From assembly GCF_900167535.1 (NCBI RefSeq), contig NZ_FUYE01000003.1, positions 106,414-170,413 of the forward strand: a stretch of 64,000 nt of DNA, written 5' to 3'. This DNA is from Prosthecobacter debontii (lineage in GTDB: Bacteria > Verrucomicrobiota > Verrucomicrobiia > Verrucomicrobiales > Verrucomicrobiaceae). The number at the start of each line of letters is the position of its first letter. The stretch's first letter is position 1. This document shows, one piece after another, positions 50,375 through 59,843 of this stretch. The notes beneath the pieces were generated by a model that did not search any database, was not told the origin of the DNA, and was given only the letters and a program-made list of their open reading frames with translations. The position numbers were made by a program, and so were the translations under genes.

Positions 50375-53300
50375 CTACAAGGTTTTCATCACATTGGGTT
50401 TATCATGGAACTCACGTCCTCTTAGCCAGAGAAAGATGACAGGAGTGACAATAAGAATGTGAATGAGGCTGGAGATCATGCCGCCGATGACGGGCGTGGC
50501 GAGGGGTTGCATGACTTCAGATCCTTGACGGTGGCTCCACATGATCGGCAGCAGGGAGGCGACAATGGTGGCGACGGTCATCACTTTTGGGCGCAAACGC
50601 AAGCGTGCGCCGTCCTTCACAGCCTGCACAAGGTCACTATAAGCGAAAGCGGCTCCAAGTTGCGCCATGCGGGCTTTCACGGTCTCCTCCAGATACACAA
50701 CCATGACGACACCGGTCTGTACAGCGGTGCCAAAGAGGGCGATGTAACCGACCCAGACAGCTCCATTGAAATTGTAACCGAGCAGCTTTTGCAGTAACAC
50801 GCCACCACTCAAAGCGAAGGGCACGGCGAGCATGACATGCGCGGCCTCCAGTGCGCTGTGATAGACGATGTAGAGCAGCACGAAGATGATAAGCAGCACA
50901 ATGGGAAAGACGACTTGCATCGTCTGTACGAAACGGCGCTGATTTTCATACTCGCCGGTCATTTTGTAAGTCATGCCTTCCCAGTTGATGGCCTTGAGCT
51001 TCTGCTCGACCTCCTGAACGAAGCCGCCAAGGTCTCGGTCTTGCACGTTGGCTTGAACGTAGGAACGGAGGCGTCCGTTCTCACTGGCAATCTCATTGGC
51101 ACCGACTTCACGGGTGATCTTCGCCACCATGCCAAGCGGGATATAAGTGATGGGTGTGTTTCCTGCGCTCAATGCCATACTTGCGGGTGGCGCGGGCGCA
51201 GCGCTACTGGTCATGCCTCCGCCACTTCCCTGCGGATCGGCACCGGATGCACTCATGCCCTGACGTGCAGCGACAAGGATGCTGCTGAGCTTCTCGATGT
51301 CGTCACGCTCGCCTCGCTGCACCCGGATCTGAATGGGAAAGCGCTGCCGACCTTCGATGGTGGTGCTGACGTTCTTGCCGCCAATGGCAATCTCCACGGC
51401 ATCAAGCACATCCTTGGCACTGAGGCCATAGCGGGCCATCGCTTGACGATCCACCTGGATATTGAGGTAGGGCTTCCCCTGCACTCGTGAAGGCGATACT
51501 CCGGCGGCCCCTTCGATGCTGTTGATAAGTTTTTCGATCTCGAAGGCTTTGCGCTGGATCTTGTCGAGGTTGTCACCATAGATCTTCACGCCGACCTGCG
51601 CTCGAATGCCAGTGTAGAGCATGAGGATGCGGTTCTCGATGGGTTGCAGGAAGGCTGGCACATAGCCAGGCACTTGCTTCATCTTTTCAGTCAGCTCGGC
51701 TTTGAGTTTTTCCACTGTCATGCCTTCACGCCATGCAGGATTGCGTTTCACGCTCCAGCGACCATCGCGGATGTATTCCGGCTTGAGCATGATCGTCGTT
51801 TCCAGCATCTCGGTGGGCGCGGGATCGGTTGCGGTTTCAAAGCGTCCCAACTTGCCCGCGACAGACTCGACTTCGGGCGTGGCAGCGATGACGGCATCCT
51901 GCCAGGACATGACGCGCTGGATCTCTTTGAGACCGGTCTTTGGCATCATCACAGGCATGTAGAGCAGGCTGCCTTCATTGAGCGGAGGCATAAATTCTTT
52001 GCCAAAACCCGTGACGATTTCACTGAGGCGCGGATAGCCTGCATCGCGGATGCTCTTCACCGTGGCGCGTGGCAGGCCAAAAGCGGTGAGCAGAGCCACC
52101 GCGAGGATGCACATGGCTGCCGTGATGACCGTTTTCCGATGATTGAGCGCCCAGTTGAGCGTTGGCTCATACAAACGGAGCAGGAACTTCATCACGATGT
52201 TGCTTTCCTCTGAATGAAATGGCCCGCGCACCAGCAGCGAGCACAGCACCGGCACCAGAGTCACCGCGAGCAGAGTGGAGCCGATCATGGCAAAAGTCTT
52301 GGTGAAGGCCAGCGGATGAAACAGTTTCCCCTCCTGACCGCTGAGCGCAAATACCGGCACAAAAGCGAGGATAATGATCGCCATGGCGAAGAAGATGGGC
52401 CTGCCGACCTGTGTGCAAGCAACGAGCGTGATATCCCAGGTTTCTTTGGAGTTTAGCCGCCCGCCTTTTTTGTGCTCAGCTTCCTCACAGTGTCGAATAA
52501 CGTTCTCAGTGACGACGATGGCCGCATCCACCAGCACACCGATGGCGATGGCGATGCCAGTGAGCGACATAATGTTGCTGGTAATGCCAAACTCCTTCAT
52601 CAGCAGGAAAGAGATCAAGATCGAGATCGGCAAGGGCAGCGTAACAATGAGAATGCTGCGGAAGTGCCAGAGAAAAATGATGTGTGCGAACGTGACGAGA
52701 ATGAACTCCTCCAGTAGTGCGTGCTTGAGTGTGCCAATGGTGTTGTCGATCAGCTCACTGCGATCATAGAAGGGCTTGATGGTGACACCAGGTGGCAGGC
52801 TGGACGCGATCTGTGCGATCTTTTCCTTGATGCGCTCGATGACGGCTTTGGCGTTTTCACCGGTGCGCATGACCACGGTGCCGCCCACGGCCTCATGTCC
52901 GTTTAAGTCGAGCGCACCGCGTCTAAAGTCGCCACCGATCTGCACGGTGGCGATGTCCTTCAAGTAAATGGGCGTGCCCCCCATCGCCTTCACGGTGACG
53001 AGTTCCAGGTCTTCGACACTTGTGACGAGGCCGATGCCACGCAACACAAACTCGGCCCCATTTTCTTCCACTACCTTGCCGCCGACATTGAGGTTCGCAT
53101 TCTGCACCGCCGTCATCACATCCATCAGTGTGATGTTCGACATGCGCATCTTGGTAGAGTTCAGTTCGACCTGATACTGCTTCACAAAACCGCCGATGCT
53201 CGCCACCTCTGCCACGCCTTGCACACTGGCGAGTTGGTAGCGCACATACCAATCTTGCAGCGAACGAAGCTCCGCGAGATCATAGCCACCGTCCTTTGCT

Positions 53301-53749
53301 TTGGAGGCATCAACATCGAAGTAGTACTGATATACCCAGCCCAGGCCGGAGGCATCAGGGCCAAGCTGTGGCTTCACACCTTCGGGCATGGAGCCTTGCA
53401 AGTAGTTCAGTCGCTCCAACACTCGCGCTCGTGCAAAGTAAGTGTCCACCTTGTCCTCGAAGATGATGGTGATGAGCGAGAAGCCGAACATCGAAGTTGC
53501 ACGCACCTCTTTGACCCCCGCCAGACCTTGCAGTCCGGTGGACAGCGGGAAAGTCACCTGATCCTCGACCTCCTGTGGGCTGCGGCCCATCCACTCGCCA
53601 TAGACGAGCACCTGGTTCTCCGTGAGATCGGGAATCGCATCGACAGGCGTGAGGTAAATGGCCCGCACGCCCAGCGCGATGAGCAGCAACGCAGCACAAG
53701 CGACCAGGAAGCGGTTTTTCAGGCTCCAATGAATGATGGCCTCAATCAT
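50375..53749 (-). CDS. cusA: CusA/CzcA-type heavy-metal RND efflux pump
   Basis: The 1124-aa protein has RND features: N-terminal LKNRFLVACAALLLIALGVRAIYL helix, VDAIPDLTENQVLVYGEWMGRSPQEVEDQVTFPLS, TM4 GVLVDAAIVVTENVIRH with the proton-relay Asp, and 12 predicted transmembrane segments. The monovalent-metal (Cu/Ag) or Czc class is set by motif details I cannot score exactly, but the neighbouring copper genes favour CusA. It takes periplasmic ions with CusB and CusC to the outside. It overlaps the cusB end (ATGA-like). Confidence 0.9.
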   Translation of the reverse strand: MIEAIIHWSLKNRFLVACAALLLIALGVRAIYLTPVDAIPDLTENQVLVYGEWMGRSPQEVEDQVTFPLSTGLQGLAGVKEVRATSMFGFSLITIIFEDKVDTYFARARVLERLNYLQGSMPEGVKPQLGPDASGLGWVYQYYFDVDASKAKDGGYDLAELRSLQDWYVRYQLASVQGVAEVASIGGFVKQYQVELNSTKMRMSNITLMDVMTAVQNANLNVGGKVVEENGAEFVLRGIGLVTSVEDLELVTVKAMGGTPIYLKDIATVQIGGDFRRGALDLNGHEAVGGTVVMRTGENAKAVIERIKEKIAQIASSLPPGVTIKPFYDRSELIDNTIGTLKHALLEEFILVTFAHIIFLWHFRSILIVTLPLPISILISFLLMKEFGITSNIMSLTGIAIAIGVLVDAAIVVTENVIRHCEEAEHKKGGRLNSKETWDITLVACTQVGRPIFFAMAIIILAFVPVFALSGQEGKLFHPLAFTKTFAMIGSTLLAVTLVPVLCSLLVRGPFHSEESNIVMKFLLRLYEPTLNWALNHRKTVITAAMCILAVALLTAFGLPRATVKSIRDAGYPRLSEIVTGFGKEFMPPLNEGSLLYMPVMMPKTGLKEIQRVMSWQDAVIAATPEVESVAGKLGRFETATDPAPTEMLETTIMLKPEYIRDGRWSVKRNPAWREGMTVEKLKAELTEKMKQVPGYVPAFLQPIENRILMLYTGIRAQVGVKIYGDNLDKIQRKAFEIEKLINSIEGAAGVSPSRVQGKPYLNIQVDRQAMARYGLSAKDVLDAVEIAIGGKNVSTTIEGRQRFPIQIRVQRGERDDIEKLSSILVAARQGMSASGADPQGSGGGMTSSAAPAPPASMALSAGNTPITYIPLGMVAKITREVGANEIASENGRLRSYVQANVQDRDLGGFVQEVEQKLKAINWEGMTYKMTGEYENQRRFVQTMQVVFPIVLLIIFVLLYIVYHSALEAAHVMLAVPFALSGGVLLQKLLGYNFNGAVWVGYIALFGTAVQTGVVMVVYLEETVKARMAQLGAAFAYSDLVQAVKDGARLRLRPKVMTVATIVASLLPIMWSHRQGSEVMQPLATPVIGGMISSLIHILIVTPVIFLWLRGREFHDKPNVMKTL

Positions 53750-55452
53750 GGCTGGCTACCTCCACGCTTGATTTCCTTGGCGCAGTTGAGCATTTCCTTC
53801 CCGAAGAAGGGGTTCTCGCCCGCTCGCCCAGGCATCTGCACCCAGCGGCCTTTCTTCGGCGCATCTGGAATGGCTTGATCCACCATGGCGCATTCCCAGA
53901 CGTTGAATGAGGGTGCGCCATCCGCCATGCGCAGCGGTTCAAGGACAGCGGTGGCTGCTATGGTGAAAGAATGGAAGGCAACGCGTGCTTTTTGAAGGTC
54001 GTCGAAGCCGTGGAAGTGCCTGGATTTTTCGAGGGCATCCAGCGTGTCCAGCGTGCCTTCAGGAGAACGCAGCGCCTCGATCAATTCGCCGGCCTTCATC
54101 ATCGCGGGTTTACTGGCTTTGTTGAATGCAGCCAAGTCATCAGCGGCAAGGGCTGCGGCCATGGCATCGGATAGTTTCACAAAATCACTGATGGCCTGCT
54201 TCTTCGCGTCGCTCAACGCGGGCATGGGAGCTGCGGGTTTCATCGGCTCCACGGGTGTCATGAAGGAGCGGTTCATCTCGGCCTGTCCATCAATGAGAAG
54301 GTTGCCATTTGTCACCACTTTGTCCCCGGCCTGGATACCAGAGAGTATCTCCATCAGCTTGTCGCCACGGCGGCCCAGTTTCACAACGGTGCGGGCGTAG
54401 GCACCTTCGCTCCGATCAACATAGACGACTGCCTCGGGGCCGGTCTCGATGACGGCGGAGCGTGGCACGGTAAGCATGGCGGGGGCTGCGACTTTTAGAG
54501 CACCATCCGCATAGAGGCGATGCAGCAGCACGCGGCGGCCATTGATGAGAGGGTTTGCCAGCTCGACGCGCACCTTGGTGGAGCGCGTGGTTTCGTCGAA
54601 ATTCGGGTCGATGAAGGTGATTTTCCCCTCGAAGGATTTTCCGGGCAGAGATGGCGTGGTCACGGTCACACTTTGACCGATCTCTATCCACGGCATGTCC
54701 TGCTCATAGGCGCGGAACTGAAACCACATGGTTGAGAAGTCTGCGATCTCAAGCAGCTTCTCCCCTGCCGTCACATACTGGCCTTCATAGACGTTCTGCC
54801 CCACGACTGTGCCGCTGATGGGAGAGAGGATCTGGGAGGTCAGAGCATCACCGGCTTTTTTATCCAGTGCTTCGATCTGTGATGGTGTCAGCCCCATCTG
54901 CCGCAGGCGCAGGCCGGTGTTCTTCTTCAGATCGCCCGTGAGCTGGCGGTATTCGCGCTCAGACTGGAGCAATGTTGGGCTGTAGAACTCTGCGAGCGGC
55001 TGGCCTTCGCTGACCTCCGCGCCCATGAAGTTCACATGTAGCTTCTCGATCCGACCATCTATGTAGGCCGAGAGGATGCGGTGGCGCGTGGCATTGTCAT
55101 CGATCATGCCTGCCACAGGCAGCGTCCGAGTGAGCGGCTGAACCTTCGCCGCCGCTGTCTCCACATGCAGGACTTGAATTTGGTTTTGAGTCAGAGCGAC
55201 AACTTCGCCACCGCCAGAGGTATCTATGCCTTTTTCTCCCTCATAGACGGGCGTGAGAGCCATGCCGCAGATGGTGCAGCGTCCCGGCTTGTCGCTTTTC
55301 ACCCAGGGGTGCATGGCGCTCTGGTAAAAGAGCACCTTGCGCTCATTGGTCGACGGCGCGGCAGTTATGGACGTGCCGCCAAATTTGTCGCGAAGGAACC
55401 AGCCTCCGGCGAGGGCGGCGATGATGATCAGCAGTGTGATAAAGTATTTCAT
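53746..55452 (-). CDS. cusB: CusB-type periplasmic adaptor with metal-binding and DUF3347 domains
   Basis: The 568-aa membrane-fusion protein has an N-terminal anchor helix (residues about 5-22) and a heavy-metal-binding domain at residues about 46-73 (SAMHPWVKSDKPGRCTICGMAL). Next come the RND adaptor barrel/lipoyl/hairpin region (residues about 80-370, with SPISGTVVGQNVYEGQYV) and a C-terminal DUF3347-like helical domain (residues about 390-568). The added C-terminal domain is typical of large CusB forms in Bacteroidetes and relatives. Metal relay to CusA is expected. Confidence 0.88.
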   Translation of the reverse strand: MKYFITLLIIIAALAGGWFLRDKFGGTSITAAPSTNERKVLFYQSAMHPWVKSDKPGRCTICGMALTPVYEGEKGIDTSGGGEVVALTQNQIQVLHVETAAAKVQPLTRTLPVAGMIDDNATRHRILSAYIDGRIEKLHVNFMGAEVSEGQPLAEFYSPTLLQSEREYRQLTGDLKKNTGLRLRQMGLTPSQIEALDKKAGDALTSQILSPISGTVVGQNVYEGQYVTAGEKLLEIADFSTMWFQFRAYEQDMPWIEIGQSVTVTTPSLPGKSFEGKITFIDPNFDETTRSTKVRVELANPLINGRRVLLHRLYADGALKVAAPAMLTVPRSAVIETGPEAVVYVDRSEGAYARTVVKLGRRGDKLMEILSGIQAGDKVVTNGNLLIDGQAEMNRSFMTPVEPMKPAAPMPALSDAKKQAISDFVKLSDAMAAALAADDLAAFNKASKPAMMKAGELIEALRSPEGTLDTLDALEKSRHFHGFDDLQKARVAFHSFTIAATAVLEPLRMADGAPSFNVWECAMVDQAIPDAPKKGRWVQMPGRAGENPFFGKEMLNCAKEIKRGGSQP

Positions 55453-55456
55453 GGCG

Positions 55457-56725
55457 TTACTTTCCTTGAGGGTTGGAGGTGCCGCCAGTGAGGGCGATTA
55501 ATGCCTGCGCGGCTACGTGCCGGGCGGCGAGCGCCCTTTTCTGTTCCTGCCGTGCCTCTAAAAGGGAGCGACGCGCATCGAGTACTTCCAGCAGCGTGGC
55601 CTTGGAGGAAATCCAGGCGTTCTGGATCGTCTCAACAGCTTCCTCTGTCTTTGGTAGCACTTCGGCCGTGTAGGCTTTGACGGCTTGTTGGTTATTCTGC
55701 GCCTCAGTGATCAGCGTGGTGAGTTGCATATATAGCTCGCGTTGCTGGGCAGCGAGATCACTGCGCGCGGCATCACGCAGGCTCTCAGCACGGGCGATGT
55801 CCGCTTTGTAAACAGAGCGATTGAACCACGGCAGAGTGATCCTCACGGCGAACATCGCATCGCGGAAATCACCGCCGGAATAGGTGTTCGTCTCGACGCC
55901 GACGGAGATGATGGGCTTGCGTTTTTCACGCGATGCATCCGCCTCCGCCTGCGCACTATCGATCTGATGGCGCATGACCGCGAGCCTTGGATTGCCGCGT
56001 TCCAGCCGCGTTTTCAAGGCCGTAGCATTGGTCAGTTCGGACGCCTTGCTATCAAGGGCCAATGATTGCCATGGAGTGTCAGCACCACGTCCCAAAAGAA
56101 GATTGAGCGACGTGGTGAATTGCGTGCGTTGTCGTTTCAGGGACGCGAGCGTCTGCGTGCGCACGGCCAGTTCGCTCTCCAGCCGCAAGGATTCCGTCGC
56201 CGTGGCACCTGGGTTCTTCGTCCGCTCCTCAGCGGTCTTCACGATGGTTTGCAGCCAGGTGAGATTCTCAGTTTGGAGACGGATCAGCTCATCTGCCAGC
56301 GCCAGTTCCAGCACCGCCTGACCGACAGAAAGCCCCAGCTCTGCCGCTGTTTGCTGTCGTGTCGCCTGTTGCACTTGCCGTTCAGCGGTTGCGCGGCGCT
56401 TCTCTGCGTTGTAAAGCCCTCGACGTGGCAGCATTTGATCAACGCCGACAAAGATATCACCATCATCTTGCCTCATCGAACGCCGCGCGGCGGTGAGGCC
56501 GAGTCCGAGCTGCGGATCTTCCCAAAGCCGCACGGCTCCTATGGCTGATGTCGCGGCTTGCATACGCGCCTCTACGGCGGCGATGGAGGGATGCGTGGTG
56601 ACTGCCTCATGCATGAGACGGCTAATAAATATCGGTCCTGCAACCGTGGTGCTGTCTTCGGCCTGGGCCGTGAATACTACTGCCACGGACAGCGCCAGAA
56701 CAGAGAGTGGTGATGATGTCTTCAT
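55457..56725 (-). CDS. cusC: CusC/TolC-family outer-membrane efflux protein
   Basis: The ATG at 56725 gives 422 residues with a signal peptide (MKTSSPLSVLALSVAVVFTAQA). The frame upstream is shadow. The two long-hairpin TolC repeats are visible (MQAATSAIGAVRLWEDPQLGLGL and a later DAARSDLAAQQRELYMQLTTL), with TLLEVLDARRSLLEAR at the end. It exports ions across the outer membrane as the tunnel of the Cus complex. It lies 4 bp from cusB. Confidence 0.88.
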   Translation of the reverse strand: MKTSSPLSVLALSVAVVFTAQAEDSTTVAGPIFISRLMHEAVTTHPSIAAVEARMQAATSAIGAVRLWEDPQLGLGLTAARRSMRQDDGDIFVGVDQMLPRRGLYNAEKRRATAERQVQQATRQQTAAELGLSVGQAVLELALADELIRLQTENLTWLQTIVKTAEERTKNPGATATESLRLESELAVRTQTLASLKRQRTQFTTSLNLLLGRGADTPWQSLALDSKASELTNATALKTRLERGNPRLAVMRHQIDSAQAEADASREKRKPIISVGVETNTYSGGDFRDAMFAVRITLPWFNRSVYKADIARAESLRDAARSDLAAQQRELYMQLTTLITEAQNNQQAVKAYTAEVLPKTEEAVETIQNAWISSKATLLEVLDARRSLLEARQEQKRALAARHVAAQALIALTGGTSNPQGK

Positions 56726-56807
56726 TGAGTCCTCGTGGAAAAAGCTTCGTTTCGGGGTCGTGCCGCGCGGGAAACGAGCACAATTCTCCTGTTGAAACGA
56801 GGCTTCG

Positions 56808-57170
56808 TCAGATGAGGAGGGTGCAATGCAGCGCCAATGCAGGCGGGCAGTGCGGCAGGAATGCATTCTCTGTAAGAGACCGTGGCGGCTTCTGGGAAAC
56901 AAGCGGAGCAAAGCGTGGCACTACGACGCTCTTGAGCATCGGCACGAACTTGATCTCTTGAACGTGTGCAACCGGAGCCAGAGGAGTAGGCTTCGCTGGG
57001 TTTTGCGATGGGGCCATTCCACATTCACAGTCCGCACTCACGCAGCAAGCGAGTTTGCATGAGACCACCTCCTTGTCCTGAGCGCATGAAGGCACTGAAA
57101 TAGAGGCACCTGCCACCTGCGCCATCAGGAAGATGGCGGTGGTGATGATTCTGATGCAGGCGTGTCTCAT
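56808..57170 (-). CDS. Small secreted Cys-rich protein of the copper cluster
   Basis: The 120-aa frame has a signal peptide (IITTAIFLMAQVAGASISVPSC) and a Cys-rich segment, SCKLACCVSADCECGMAPS (residues about 37-55), with five Cys that could bind Cu(I) or Cd(II); the rest is Pro-rich. It sits between the MCO and cusC, behind a motif shared with two other genes of the block (57217-57234). Family not recognised. Confidence 0.6.
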   Translation of the reverse strand: MRHACIRIITTAIFLMAQVAGASISVPSCAQDKEVVSCKLACCVSADCECGMAPSQNPAKPTPLAPVAHVQEIKFVPMLKSVVVPRFAPLVSQKPPRSLTENAFLPHCPPALALHCTLLI

Positions 57171-57216
57171 GGGTCAAAGGAATCGGGTCTCGTGACTGTG
57201 CAACGCTGAGAGAAAG

Positions 57217-57234
57217 CCAACCCCTCAAAAATTC
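57217..57234 (-). promoter_or_regulatory. AACCCCTC-ATTC motif, copy 1
   Basis: On the + strand AACCCCTC (57219-57226), 4 bp, ATTC (57231-57234); read on the coding strand, GAAT-N4-GAGGGGTT. It lies about 50-65 bp upstream of the Cys-rich gene's start. See the copies at 60405 and 63241. Confidence 0.4.
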
Positions 57235-57267
57235 TCAAAATTGTTGGCAGCCCTGTCACCGGCATTA

Positions 57268-59532
57268 TCAGAACCGGAAGCCGACGCCTGCGCCCAAGCC
57301 ATACTGATTGTGATACTGGCCGACGAGTGAGAGATTTTTGTGCAGGAAATACTCAGCGCCTGCGGAGGTTTCCCAGCGTGCTTTGGTGTCATACTGGGCG
57401 CGGCCAAAAAGTGAGAAGCGGGCGGTGATGGGAAAGACCTTGCTGACGGTAAAACGGAAGTCGCCATCGGTGTCCACGGAAGCCTGGGACTGGATGAGGA
57501 AGGGCAAGAGGTAACGGGTGCCAAACATAGCGCGGTCATCGTTGATGCCGTTGCTCCACTCGTTGCTGGCAAAGGCGCTGAGGTTGGAGGTGATGAAGCG
57601 GTCGTAGTCGATGCCGAGTTCATAGTCGGTGTCGCTGCCATTGCCGAGCCGCGACTGCCAATGCACCATGAGGCCGTTGCGATTGTTTTCCACGGAGGCG
57701 GTGCCTTCGGTCATGTTGGAAAGCAGGGTGCCTTCGCCAAAGAAGAATTTGGGATCGTGGGGGCCGCCAATCAAGGGAAGGGACTTCATCGGGTGATGGG
57801 CCATGTAGCTCGGCGTTGGCGCGTCTTCGTAGTGGACCACGCGCATCATGCCCACCTCGGCATGATAGAGAAGGTGGCAGTGCATCATCCAGTCGCCCGG
57901 TTCATCAGCGGCGAACTCAATGGTGCGGCTGGTCATGGGGGGCACATCCACGGTGTGTTTCATCGGCGAGAGGTTTCCGGCGCTGGTGACAAGTCGGAAG
58001 AAGTGCCCGTGCAGGTGCATCGGATGGTGCATCATCGAATCATTGATGAAGATGAAGCGCACCTTCTCGCCACGGCGCACATTGATGGTATCCGCCTCGG
58101 TGAAGGTCTTGCCGTCCAGCGTCCAGACATAGCGGGTCATATCGCCCTGAAGGCGGAAGGTGTATTCTCGCAAGGGGCGTGAGTCGGAGATCTCGGTGCT
58201 GCGTAGAGCACGCAGTTTTTCATAGGGACTGTCTGGGCGTTCGGGGTCGTCCATGCCCTGCATTCCAGCCATCGGCGGCATGTTCTTCATGGCGGGCATC
58301 GGCATGGTGCTGTGGTCCATGCCTTTCATGTTTGCCATGACATCCGGTTTCATAGCTGGCTCTGTTGGAGACATGCCTTTCATTCCCTTCATGCCGGCCA
58401 TCGCGCTATGATCCATCGCGGGTTCAGGCGCAGCCATGTCGCCTTCGCCCATACCCGCCATCGCACTGTGATCCATGCCTTTCATGTCAGCCATGCCACT
58501 CATGCCGGACATGGCGTGGCTTTTATAGACATTGGGTTTCGGCACGTCAGGGGCAGCGTGCCTTTCTCCTTCGCCGATGAAGAGGCTGCTGTGGCCGGTG
58601 CCATCCTGGGCAGTGGCACGCAGTTCCCAGGCTCCACCTTTGGTTGGCACCTTCACCAACAAGTCATAGGTTTCCGCGATGGCGAAAAGAAAACGCCCGG
58701 TCGCCACGGGCTGAACATCGGTGCCATCGGCAGCGATGATCTTCATGCCGCCGCCTGCGTAGTCGAGATGGTAATAGGTGCTGGCACTTGCGTTGATTAG
58801 CCGCAGCCGAACTGTAGCACCTGGCTGCGCGGGAAATTCAGTGGCGGGTTGGCCGTTGGCGAGAAAGGCGTCATAGCCCACATCGGAAAAATCCATGGGA
58901 GGCATTCGTGTCATCGAGCGCTTCACCATGTCAGTCCACGCATCATGCTGGATGGCACCGACGATGGTCTGGGCGGTGCCTTTCTTGATCTGCTGCCACT
59001 CGCGGCCTGCGCGGAGCTGCGCCAGCACGTCATACGGGCGCTCATTGGTCCAGTCTGAGAGCATCACCACGAGGTCGTGATCAGTCTTGATGCGTTCACC
59101 GCCCTTGGGCGTGATGACGATGCTGCCGTAAATGCCGAGCTGCTCCTGCAAAACACTGTGGGAGTGATACCAGAACGTCCCGCCGTGCCGCAAGCGGAAG
59201 CGATACTCGCGGGTTTCACCAGGTTCAATGGGCGCCATGTTCACATGCGGCACGCCATCCTGATCGTTGGGGACCAGCAATCCGTGCCAGTGGATCGAGG
59301 TTGATTCCTTCAGGTCATTGCGCACTCGCAGCACGGCATCATCTCCCTCAGTAAAGCGCAGGGTCGGTCCGGGGATTGAGCCATTAATCGCCATCGCCCG
59401 TCGCTCCTTGCCGCCGAAACTCACCGTCATCTCTGACAGGTTGAGGTCATAGTTCACGGTCTTCGCCCATAATGCCGAGGATGAGGACAGGAGGACAAGC
59501 CACACGAGGGCGGAGATAAAGTGGTAGCGCAT
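57268..59532 (-). CDS. Multicopper oxidase fused to a CopB-like outer-membrane barrel
   Basis: The 754-aa protein has a Sec signal (residues 1-23) and cupredoxin copper motifs HWHGLL (81-86) and HSHS (123-126). A Met/His/Asp-rich MAGM/GMDHS insert (about residues 340-430) follows. C-terminal type-1/trinuclear ligands HHPMHLHGHFF and HCHLLYHAEVGMMR come next. The last about 140 residues (NGLMVHWQSRLGNGSDTDYELGIDYDR...GVGFRF) match CopB, normally a separate outer-membrane protein. The enzyme would oxidise Cu(I) in the periplasm while tethered to the outer membrane. This fusion is notable. Confidence 0.88.
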   Translation of the reverse strand: MRYHFISALVWLVLLSSSSALWAKTVNYDLNLSEMTVSFGGKERRAMAINGSIPGPTLRFTEGDDAVLRVRNDLKESTSIHWHGLLVPNDQDGVPHVNMAPIEPGETREYRFRLRHGGTFWYHSHSVLQEQLGIYGSIVITPKGGERIKTDHDLVVMLSDWTNERPYDVLAQLRAGREWQQIKKGTAQTIVGAIQHDAWTDMVKRSMTRMPPMDFSDVGYDAFLANGQPATEFPAQPGATVRLRLINASASTYYHLDYAGGGMKIIAADGTDVQPVATGRFLFAIAETYDLLVKVPTKGGAWELRATAQDGTGHSSLFIGEGERHAAPDVPKPNVYKSHAMSGMSGMADMKGMDHSAMAGMGEGDMAAPEPAMDHSAMAGMKGMKGMSPTEPAMKPDVMANMKGMDHSTMPMPAMKNMPPMAGMQGMDDPERPDSPYEKLRALRSTEISDSRPLREYTFRLQGDMTRYVWTLDGKTFTEADTINVRRGEKVRFIFINDSMMHHPMHLHGHFFRLVTSAGNLSPMKHTVDVPPMTSRTIEFAADEPGDWMMHCHLLYHAEVGMMRVVHYEDAPTPSYMAHHPMKSLPLIGGPHDPKFFFGEGTLLSNMTEGTASVENNRNGLMVHWQSRLGNGSDTDYELGIDYDRFITSNLSAFASNEWSNGINDDRAMFGTRYLLPFLIQSQASVDTDGDFRFTVSKVFPITARFSLFGRAQYDTKARWETSAGAEYFLHKNLSLVGQYHNQYGLGAGVGFRF

Positions 59533-59570
59533 GATTGGCTGGCAGTGGATGGAGGTAAGTTACAATGACG

Positions 59571-59604
59571 GCACGGCGGCACCCGTTAAAGGATGTCGCC
59601 GTGC
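59571..59604 (-). terminator. Hairpin between the small lipoprotein and the MCO gene
   Basis: GCACGGCG (59571-59578) and CGCCGTGC (59597-59604) form a perfect 8-bp stem with an 18-nt loop, in the 92-bp gap. No T-run is clear; it may attenuate read-through or protect the mRNA. Confidence 0.5.
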
Positions 59605-59624
59605 GGTGAGCATGGAGCCGACCT

Positions 59625-59762
59625 TTACATCTTAGCGTGCTCGGCTGCTGACATGCCGGGCATGGACTGGTTCTGACCCCCAGGAGATTTCTTGCGGGTG
59701 GCGCAACTGCTCACAGTGATGAGGGTGACCGCAGCAAGGACGATGGTGATGAGTTTGTTCAT
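59625..59762 (-). CDS. Small lipoprotein with Met-rich tail
   Basis: This 45-aa gene reads MNKLITIVLAAVTLITVSSC, then ATRKKSPGGQNQSMPGM, ending SAAEHAKM. The lipobox VSSC (residues 17-20) would leave a 26-residue lipidated peptide with a MPGM/AEHAKM Met/His tail suited to Cu(I). It lies directly before the MCO gene on the same strand. Small Met-rich lipoproteins of this type occur in copper operons, so the call is plausible though short. Confidence 0.6.
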   Translation of the reverse strand: MNKLITIVLAAVTLITVSSCATRKKSPGGQNQSMPGMSAAEHAKM

Positions 59763-59843
59763 GACGGGGTGTGTTCGTTGTCGAGTTTGGCTTTGGTTGT
59801 GTTGAATTCCAGCAAATTTGAGTGCTAGAAAATAATGTTGTGA

